From NCBI GenBank assembly GCA_003565575.1, contig PXBV01000300.1, forward strand, positions 1 to 5,501: a stretch of 5,501 nucleotides of DNA, written 5' to 3'. Under the pieces are notes generated by a model. It did not search any database, was not told the DNA's origin, and saw nothing but the letters and a program-made list of their open reading frames with translations. Source of the DNA: Psychroflexus sp. (GTDB lineage: Bacteria > Bacteroidota > Bacteroidia > Flavobacteriales > Flavobacteriaceae). The translations under genes were made by a program, and so were the position numbers. Shown in pieces: positions 1 to 5,501 of the stretch; the stretch's first letter is position 1, and each line of letters begins with the position of its first letter.

Positions 1-128
1 ACAATCTTTCTGGTGAAATAGTTAATGGCGGAGGAGAGAATTTAACTAATGTAGATTCTACAGGAGAATTTACCATAACCATTACCTTAAGCGATGATTT
101 TCAAACTGGTACATATAATTTTGAATAA
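1..128 (+). CDS. C-terminal end of an unidentified protein (5' end outside window)
   Basis: An open frame enters from the left edge (first full codon at 3) and ends at the TAA at 126-128, giving 41 visible residues. The tail is rich in Gly, Asn, Thr and Asp, with an alternating beta-strand pattern (GEFTITITLSDDF) and the ending TGTYNFE. That suggests the last strands of a beta-sandwich domain in an exported protein. Its stop lies 12 bases before the next start, so it is probably in the same operon as the two GH30 genes. In flavobacterial glucan loci this position often holds a surface glycan-binding lipoprotein (SusE/SusF-like or PKD-containing), but too little is visible to assign a family. 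That the frame is coding is fairly sure, because it stays open and fits the operon spacing. The function is a guess from context. Confidence 0.7.
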   Translation, partial: NLSGEIVNGGGENLTNVDSTGEFTITITLSDDFQTGTYNFE

Positions 129-140
129 AACAAAGAAACA

Positions 141-1598
141 ATGAAATCAATAAATTTGAGTAATCTATTTACTATCATGTGGCTAGCTTTAAGCCTAACA
201 TTTAATTCTTGTAGTTCAGATGATGATAGAGTTTTTGCACCACCCGCGGTAGAAGAACCCGATGAGAGTGTAGCTTCCATTGAGTACTATCTCACCACAT
301 CAGACGAGGCCAATTTAGTAGAACTTCAAGAAACAGGTGTGCAATCTTTACAAGATAATAATAGTTTCACTATAAATATAGATGAATCCGAAACCTATCA
401 AACCATGGATGGTTTCGGGTATACCTTAACTGGAGGTAGCGCATTACACCTCAATAATATGTCTGCTTCTGCCAGAAATACCACTCTTAATGATATTTTT
501 GGTTCCGAATCTTTACATTCTAGCTACCTAAGAATTAGCATTGGCGCATCCGATTTAGACCAAGCTCCATTTTCATATAATGATTTGCCTCCAGGGCAGA
601 CTGATATCAATTTGGATAATTTTTCTATAGCTCCAGATCAAACTAATTTGATTCCTGTTTTAAAAGAAATTATAGCCATAAACCCAGATGTGAAGATAAT
701 GGGATCTCCATGGTCTGCTCCTGTTTGGATGAAAGACAATGGAGAAACTGTGGGTGGCTCACTTCAGCCTCAGTATTACGGCGTCTATGCAGATTATTTT
801 GTGAAATATATTGAAGCAATGCAATCTGAAGGGATTACCATCGACGCCATAACCATACAAAATGAACCTGAAAATCCTTTTAATAATCCTAGTATGGCAA
901 TGACGGCCGAAGAACAAGCCGATTTTATCGCAAATCATCTTGGTCCTGCATTTACCGCTGCTGGGATTACAACCAAAATCGTGATTTTTGATCATAACCC
1001 AGACAATATTTCTTATCCTATTTCGGTGTTGAATAATGCAACAGCAAATCAATACATAGATGGGTCTGCATTCCACCTCTATGCTGGACAAATCAATAGT
1101 TTGGGTGCCGTGCACAATGCACACCCAGATAAGAATATCTATTTTACCGAGCAATGGATTGGAGCGCCAGGAGATTTTGCAGCAGACTTTAAGTGGCATA
1201 TCAGAGAGCTTATTATTGGTGCAACTAGAAATTGGAGTAAGACCGTATTAGAATGGAATCTTGCGGCAGATGAAAACCTTCAACCTCGAACTAATGGCGG
1301 ATGCACGCAATGCTTAGGTGCTTTGACTATATCTGGCAATGATGTGACCAAAAACCCTGCCTACTATATCGTAAAACAAGCTTCAAGTTTTGTTAAGCAA
1401 GGTTCTGTTAGGGTGAGGTCAAATACCAACACTTCTCTACCTAATGTTGCTTTTAAAACCCCAGATGGTGAAGTAGTTGTAATTGTGCTAAACGATACAG
1501 ACCAAGAACAAGTGTTTAATATTAATGTAGAATCCAACCCCATCACAACAAGGCTTCCAGCAGAAGGCGTAGGAACTTATGTGTGGCGAAACAATTAA
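141..1598 (+). CDS. GH30 family glycoside hydrolase, lipoprotein (candidate beta-1,6-glucanase/glucosidase)
   Basis: The 485-residue protein starts with a lipoprotein signal: a hydrophobic stretch, then Cys24 in FNSC. The Ser-Ser-Asp-Asp-Asp after the Cys resembles the export signal that sends Bacteroidota lipoproteins to the cell surface. A linker follows, then a GH30 (beta/alpha)8 barrel. Visible motifs are TMDGFGYTLTGGSA (88-101), Arg131 and Asp138 in LRISIGASD, GSPWSAPVWMK (188-198), TIQNEP with the predicted acid/base Glu242, FHLYAG (311-316), and YFTEQW with the predicted nucleophile Glu337. Then come EWNLA (371-375) and a Gly-Gly-Cys-Thr-Gln-Cys motif (386-391). The last ~75 residues fit the C-terminal GH30 beta-sandwich. 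GH30 enzymes are retaining hydrolases. The Cys-containing segment and context suggest a GH30_3-like beta-1,6-glucan enzyme, but the subfamily is my inference. The start is supported by the signal peptide and a 12-base gap to the preceding stop. The leader is A-rich, without a clear Shine-Dalgarno sequence. Family call very likely; substrate uncertain. Confidence 0.93.
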   Translation: MKSINLSNLFTIMWLALSLTFNSCSSDDDRVFAPPAVEEPDESVASIEYYLTTSDEANLVELQETGVQSLQDNNSFTINIDESETYQTMDGFGYTLTGGSALHLNNMSASARNTTLNDIFGSESLHSSYLRISIGASDLDQAPFSYNDLPPGQTDINLDNFSIAPDQTNLIPVLKEIIAINPDVKIMGSPWSAPVWMKDNGETVGGSLQPQYYGVYADYFVKYIEAMQSEGITIDAITIQNEPENPFNNPSMAMTAEEQADFIANHLGPAFTAAGITTKIVIFDHNPDNISYPISVLNNATANQYIDGSAFHLYAGQINSLGAVHNAHPDKNIYFTEQWIGAPGDFAADFKWHIRELIIGATRNWSKTVLEWNLAADENLQPRTNGGCTQCLGALTISGNDVTKNPAYYIVKQASSFVKQGSVRVRSNTNTSLPNVAFKTPDGEVVVIVLNDTDQEQVFNINVESNPITTRLPAEGVGTYVWRNN

Positions 1599-1602
1599 AA
1601 CC

Positions 1603-3084
1603 ATGAAACTATCTTTTTTACAAATTTTTCTACCTCTATCATTTTTGTTTTTTTCTTGTGTAGACAAGCCTAAGTCAGAGCAGCAAATCGATGATAAAGC
1701 AACTCTAGAAAAAGAAAGATTTATACCAGAAAAAGCGAAGGTGTACACTACTGCTATGCAAACCAATCAAAGGCTTGCAGATGAGGGTGAATTGAATTTT
1801 AGCGATGCTGAACAACCTCTAGAAAACGAAGTGTCAATTTTTGTAAATCCAGAGAAAACTTTTCAAGAGTTCATCGGTATAGGCGGTGCCATCACAGATG
1901 CTTCTGCTGAGGTTTTTTCAAAATTAAGTAAAGAAAATCAAGAGGAATTACTCAATGCTTACTTCCATGAAGATGGAATCAATTACAATATCATAAGGAC
2001 AAGCATACATAGTGCAGACTTTGGCTTAGGGAGCTTTACTTACATAGAGGAAGGTGATGAAAAACTAGAAACGTTTTCAATAGAAAAAGACAAAGAAAAA
2101 AGAATCCCAATGATAAAAAAAGCGCAAGAAATTATTGGTGATGATATGTTGTTTTACGCCAGCCCGTGGAGTCCGCCTGCATTTATGAAAACCAATAATA
2201 ATATGCTTCAAGGAGGAAAGTTGCTTCCGGAATATTACCAAACTTGGGCAGATTATTTTGTAAAATTTATTGATGCCTATGAGGCTGAAGGGATTCCTGT
2301 TTGGGGAGTTACTATTCAAAATGAACCGATGGCCACTCAACGCTGGGAATCTTGTATTTACACAGCCGAAGAAGAACGTGATTTTTTAAAGAATAATCTT
2401 GGACCAACATTTGAAAAACATGGACACGGTGATAAAAACATTGTAGTTTGGGACCACAACAGAGATTTAATCTCTCATCGTGCTAATGTTATTTTTGAAG
2501 ATGAAGAAGCCATGAAATATGCTTGGGGAATAGGGTTTCATTGGTACGAGACATGGGCTGGTGGTGAACCTATGTATGATAATCTCAAAAACATCAAAGA
2601 GTCTTATCCTGATATGAATCTGTTGTTTACAGAAGGTTGTCAAGAAGAATTTGACCCAGAAGAATATCAACGTTGGAGTAATGCAGAGCGGTATGGAAAT
2701 TCTATGATCAACGATTTTAACAGCGGAACAGCTGGATGGACCGACTGGAACATTTTATTAGATGAAAACGGGGGGCCAAACCATGTGGAGAATTTCTGTT
2801 TTGCGCCTATACATGCTGATACACAAACCGATGAGTTAATTTATACGCCATCGTATTATTATATCGGGCATTTCTCAAAGTTTATTAAGGTTGGTGCTAA
2901 ACGTGTAAGTACGACTACAAGCCGAAGTACTATAGAAAGTACTTCTTTTCAAAACCCTGATGGCTCCATAGTTAGTGTAGTTATGAACTCAACAGAAAAA
3001 CCGATAGACTACAAAATGATTGTTGGTGAAACTGAAGTAAAACTTGAAATTCCTCCAAGGGCTATGCAAACCTTAATTTTTTAA
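1603..3084 (+). CDS. GH30 family (GH30_1-like) beta-glucosidase/glucosylceramidase-type lipoprotein
   Basis: The product is 493 residues from the ATG at 1603. This start is preferred over the in-frame ATG at 1579, because only 1603 puts the hydrophobic signal and lipobox (LFFSC, Cys19) right at the N-terminus; it also leaves a 4-base gap after the previous stop. Barrel motifs match human glucocerebrosidase closely: GIGGAITDASA (92-102), Arg132 and Asp139 in RTSIHSADF, ASPWSPPAFMKTN (186-198), TIQNEP with the predicted acid/base Glu241, FHWYETW (312-318), and LLFTEGC with the predicted nucleophile Glu344. GWTDWN (378-383), GGPNHVENF (390-398) and the YYYIGHFSKFI segment of the closing beta-domain are also typical of subfamily GH30_1. 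Characterised bacterial relatives in laminarin loci remove beta-1,6-linked glucose branches, the most plausible role here. The residues after Cys19 (Val-Asp-Lys-Pro-Lys) lack the acidic cluster of the upstream enzyme, so a periplasm-facing location is possible. It is a distant paralogue of the upstream gene, not a recent copy. Confidence 0.95.
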   Translation: MKLSFLQIFLPLSFLFFSCVDKPKSEQQIDDKATLEKERFIPEKAKVYTTAMQTNQRLADEGELNFSDAEQPLENEVSIFVNPEKTFQEFIGIGGAITDASAEVFSKLSKENQEELLNAYFHEDGINYNIIRTSIHSADFGLGSFTYIEEGDEKLETFSIEKDKEKRIPMIKKAQEIIGDDMLFYASPWSPPAFMKTNNNMLQGGKLLPEYYQTWADYFVKFIDAYEAEGIPVWGVTIQNEPMATQRWESCIYTAEEERDFLKNNLGPTFEKHGHGDKNIVVWDHNRDLISHRANVIFEDEEAMKYAWGIGFHWYETWAGGEPMYDNLKNIKESYPDMNLLFTEGCQEEFDPEEYQRWSNAERYGNSMINDFNSGTAGWTDWNILLDENGGPNHVENFCFAPIHADTQTDELIYTPSYYYIGHFSKFIKVGAKRVSTTTSRSTIESTSFQNPDGSIVSVVMNSTEKPIDYKMIVGETEVKLEIPPRAMQTLIF

Positions 3085-3115
3085 ATTTTATGGACTAACA
3101 TTAAATTCTTGAATC

Positions 3116-5501
3116 ATGAACCGTAAATTATATATTTTAATTTTAAGTTTATTTTTGTTTCAACCTTTTTTCTTTAATGGGTTTAGCCAAATTATAGAAG
3201 ATGGAGTGTATCAAATTTACTCAGAAACACATGATGCTACACTTGAGTCGCCTGTAGATGTAAATCAAGACGATTCTGGAGATGCTTCTATAAACAATTT
3301 GTTTGGTTCAGTTTCAGATACAAATAATGATTATCAAGGCTTTGAATTTATTCATCAAGGAGACGATATTTACAAAATCAAAAATTTAGGTACGAATCAA
3401 TTTATCGGTATAAAAGACAATTGGTGTGGAGATAATGGTGAAATTATTGCTGGATTCGCCGATACTGATACTAATACAGAGTTTATAATTTCTCAGGATG
3501 AAACTTCAGGACAATTCATTATACAAATTGCGTTTACCGATTGTAACTTTGGATCGGTAAATGATCCTGCTCGATCTTTTGATTTGGGAAGTTCAACAGG
3601 GCGTGTTCAAACGTTTGGGGATACAGGAAGCAATCAGCAATTTAGATTAAAATCAATTTCGCCAGCTGTTGATGATGGAGTATATCGAATTTTTACAGAA
3701 GTAACCAACACATTTATAGAATCACCAATAGATGTAACTCAAGACGATTCTGGAGACCCTACAATCAACAACTTATTTACTTCTAGTTTAGATGAAGCCA
3801 ATAATTTTCAACAGTTTCAATTTACGTATCAATATACCAATCCCAATGGTGAAATTTATTTCATAAGAAATTTAGGTACGAATCAATTAGTAGGATTAAA
3901 GGATAATTTTTGTGGAGATTTTGGAGAGGTCATCGCTAGGTTTGAAGATGGCGATAATGAATCACAAATTGTTGTATCAACTGATGAAACCAGTAATTCT
4001 GTGCTTTTTCAGAAAGACGATGTTTCTATTTGTTCTTATTTTGATTTAACGGGTGATGGTAAGATAAGGACTTTTGATGATATGGGATCGAATCAACAAT
4101 TCAAGTTAGTGCCTATAAATACATTTATTTTTGATGGTTCGTGGTCCCCTGCAACTCCTGTTGGTGGAGAAGATGTTTTAGTGGTAGATGATACCTACGG
4201 CATTACATCTGATATTGATTTAAATTCAATTTTTGTTTCGAGTAATGCTAGTGTTGTGATAAGTCCAGAAAGCACACTCAGTGTAGAGATGCTTTTGGAA
4301 ACTAGAGGAGATTTTATTTTTGAAAGCGATGCTTCTGGTACGGCGCAATTAGTAAATTCAGAAAACCTTACTGTTGTTGGAGAGATTACAACCCAACGTT
4401 TTATTCCAAGCCGAAGCGACAACGGGCGTGCTTTCCGGTTTTTAGCTTCGCCAGTTGGAGGCGTTAATATTTCTGATGCATGGCAAGAACAAACTCATAT
4501 AACAGGCTTGGGTGGAGCAACTAATGGATTTGACCCTACAGCAACCAACAATCCTTCTATGTTTAGCTTCGATCATTCTGTTGAAACCCAAAACAGACCT
4601 TGGACTGAGATAACAACAACCAATCAAGATATACTTGCTGGAGAGCCTTACCGATTGTTTATCCGTGGAGATAGAAGTATTGATTTAACAAACAGCCAAG
4701 ATCCTTCTACTGATGTAACTCTGTCTGCCAAAGGCATTTTGCATACCGGTGATTTTTCTGTAGAAACGTCTAATTTTTCAGAAAACTTTAGTTTTGTTGG
4801 TAACCCTTATCAAGCCATCGTCAACCTAAATAATTTAGTTTACGGTGATGGTGTCAATACAAATTTTGCGTATTACTGGGATCCATCTTTAGAAAACAGA
4901 GGTGGCTTTGTAACTATTTCTTTACCTGGTGGTGTGCCAGACCCAAGCTCATCCAATGCTAATCAATTTTTACAACCTGGCCAAGCTGTGTTTTTAAGAA
5001 ATAATAGTACAGGAACAGACTATAGCATACAGTTTACAGAATCTAGCAAGGCACCAAGTGGATCGCAGCCAGAGGTTTTTACTGTTGAAGCTCCGTCAAC
5101 ATTTGTAAATCTTAGAATCTATAAATCTGATAAATTTACTAATGATGAAGTGGAAGAAGATGCTTTTGGATTGCGTTTGTCTGAAAATGGAAACAACAAA
5201 ATCGATCAATTAGATGCGGTAAAAATGGGCAACCCAGGCATAAATCTAGGCAGCCTAAATCAAAATAAATTATTGGCAATTGAAAGTAGAGCCATTCCTG
5301 AAGAATCTCAAGAGCTTCCGCTTTTTCTGAATAGACTTAGTACAGATAACTATATATTTCAACTCCACAGTGGATTCCTTCCTGATAATGTGAAATTATT
5401 CTTGAACGATTCTTATTCAAATGCAAAGACAGAAGTTAAAGAAGGTTTTCAATTGTATTCATTTTCAGCAGATGAAGCTATTTCAGAATCTATAGATGAA
5501 T
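3116..5501 (+). CDS. Large secreted multidomain protein with tandem beta-trefoil-like repeats, probable T9SS cargo (3' end outside window)
   Basis: The frame opens at ATG 3116 and stays open for 795 codons to the window edge. Residues 1-24 form a Sec signal peptide with a long Phe/Leu core ending in GFS before Gln25, and no lipobox. Residues 29-178 and 187-331 are two related units, about 45% identical by eye, each resembling a ricin-type beta-trefoil of three subdomains; the classic QxW is replaced by SNQQF(R/K)L. From Trp343 the pattern changes to a module common in flavobacterial secreted proteins: a GSWSPATP opening, then ITTQRFIPSRS (424-434) and RAFRFLASPV (438-447). GNPYQAIVNL (562-571) and YYWDP follow. 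Residues 663-795 fit the conserved region preceding T9SS sorting domains (LRIYKSDKF, AVKMGNPG, LLAIESRAIP), so a sorting domain should lie just outside the window. No catalytic motif was recognised. Position 31 bases after the second GH30 gene suggests a glycan-binding or surface-adhesion role; this is inference. Confidence 0.88.
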   Translation, partial: MNRKLYILILSLFLFQPFFFNGFSQIIEDGVYQIYSETHDATLESPVDVNQDDSGDASINNLFGSVSDTNNDYQGFEFIHQGDDIYKIKNLGTNQFIGIKDNWCGDNGEIIAGFADTDTNTEFIISQDETSGQFIIQIAFTDCNFGSVNDPARSFDLGSSTGRVQTFGDTGSNQQFRLKSISPAVDDGVYRIFTEVTNTFIESPIDVTQDDSGDPTINNLFTSSLDEANNFQQFQFTYQYTNPNGEIYFIRNLGTNQLVGLKDNFCGDFGEVIARFEDGDNESQIVVSTDETSNSVLFQKDDVSICSYFDLTGDGKIRTFDDMGSNQQFKLVPINTFIFDGSWSPATPVGGEDVLVVDDTYGITSDIDLNSIFVSSNASVVISPESTLSVEMLLETRGDFIFESDASGTAQLVNSENLTVVGEITTQRFIPSRSDNGRAFRFLASPVGGVNISDAWQEQTHITGLGGATNGFDPTATNNPSMFSFDHSVETQNRPWTEITTTNQDILAGEPYRLFIRGDRSIDLTNSQDPSTDVTLSAKGILHTGDFSVETSNFSENFSFVGNPYQAIVNLNNLVYGDGVNTNFAYYWDPSLENRGGFVTISLPGGVPDPSSSNANQFLQPGQAVFLRNNSTGTDYSIQFTESSKAPSGSQPEVFTVEAPSTFVNLRIYKSDKFTNDEVEEDAFGLRLSENGNNKIDQLDAVKMGNPGINLGSLNQNKLLAIESRAIPEESQELPLFLNRLSTDNYIFQLHSGFLPDNVKLFLNDSYSNAKTEVKEGFQLYSFSADEAISESIDE
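3200..3649 (+). repeat. Beta-trefoil-like repeat unit 1 (residues 29-178 of the fourth gene product)
   Basis: This is the first of two in-frame tandem units. It opens with DGVYQI, continues with ESPVDV and the acidic loop DDSGD (52-56), then INNLF, NLGTNQ, KDNWCGDNGE, a second Cys at 143, and closes with GSNQQFRL. Three internal strand groups (around DGVYQI, DDIYKI and GQFIIQ), each ending in an F-x-[IL] pattern (FEFI, EFII, QFRL), suggest the threefold subdomain layout of a beta-trefoil. The fold is my reading from strand pattern, not from a profile match. Confidence 0.75.
3674..4108 (+). repeat. Beta-trefoil-like repeat unit 2 (residues 187-331 of the fourth gene product)
   Basis: The second unit mirrors the first: DGVYRI, ESPIDV, DDSGD (210-214), INNLF, NLGTNQ, KDNFCGDFGE, a second Cys at 306, and the closing GSNQQFKL. 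Compared with unit 1 it has about four extra residues before the central NLGTNQ and lacks about ten in the last subdomain. Two stretches stay almost unchanged in DNA: 21 identical bases (3382-3402 and 3868-3888) and 18 identical bases (3265-3282 and 3739-3756). This indicates an internal duplication. Confidence 0.8.

Noticed and set aside
1..128. Naming the first partial protein as a SusE/SusF-like or PKD-domain glycan-binding protein.
   Set aside because: Only 41 C-terminal residues are visible and none forms a diagnostic motif; operon position alone is not enough.
759..1199. A 146-codon open frame on the minus strand inside the first GH30 gene, and smaller antisense frames elsewhere (1488-1766, 2077-2340, 2467-2670, 4195-4422, 4442-4627).
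   Set aside because: They lie opposite well-conserved coding sequence, have unusual Cys/Ile/His-rich compositions without recognisable domains, and have no supporting context.
1060..1251. A 63-codon + strand frame overlapping the first GH30 gene.
   Set aside because: It is out of frame with the conserved region around the GH30 nucleophile and shows no domain features.
1579..1602. Alternative upstream ATG at 1579 for the second GH30 gene, overlapping the previous gene by 20 bases.
   Set aside because: It would put eight extra residues (MCGETIKT) before a complete lipoprotein signal that starts at the ATG at 1603; the later start gives a standard signal peptide and a normal 4-base gap.
3085..3115. 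Possible terminator or promoter in the gap before the fourth gene.
   Set aside because: The 31 bases hold only a four-base inverted repeat (ATTC/GAAT) with a two-base loop, no GC-rich stem and no convincing flavobacterial -33/-7 promoter pair.

Overview
The window looks like part of a glycan-degradation operon from a member of the Bacteroidota, most likely a (possibly marine) Flavobacteriaceae species. The evidence is the low GC content, A-rich leaders without clear Shine-Dalgarno sites, lipoprotein signals of the Bacteroidota kind (one followed by Ser-Ser-Asp-Asp-Asp), and a large protein whose C-terminal half matches the cargo of the Bacteroidota-specific type IX secretion system (T9SS). 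All genes are on the + strand with gaps of 12, 4 and 31 bases. No terminator or promoter is evident between them, so they are probably co-transcribed from a promoter upstream of the window.

Layout: (1) positions 1-128 hold the last 41 codons of a protein whose identity cannot be fixed. Its beta-rich tail would suit a surface glycan-binding protein. (2) 141-1598 encodes a lipoprotein glycoside hydrolase of family GH30 with both catalytic glutamates. (3) 1603-3084 encodes a second, strongly diverged GH30 lipoprotein that closely resembles the glucocerebrosidase-type subfamily. (4) From 3116 to the window end runs an open frame of at least 795 codons. It encodes a secreted multidomain protein with two tandem beta-trefoil-like repeats at its N-terminus, followed by modules typical of flavobacterial T9SS cargo. 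It continues past the window, where a sorting domain is expected.

Together, the two GH30 enzymes probably attack beta-linked glucan, with beta-1,6 linkages (laminarin branches or pustulan-like glucan) as the best guess from characterised relatives. The repeat-containing protein may bind the same glycan at the cell surface or in the medium. The transport genes susC and susD are not in the window, so calling this a polysaccharide utilization locus is an inference. The least familiar part is the tandem beta-trefoil module of the fourth gene.
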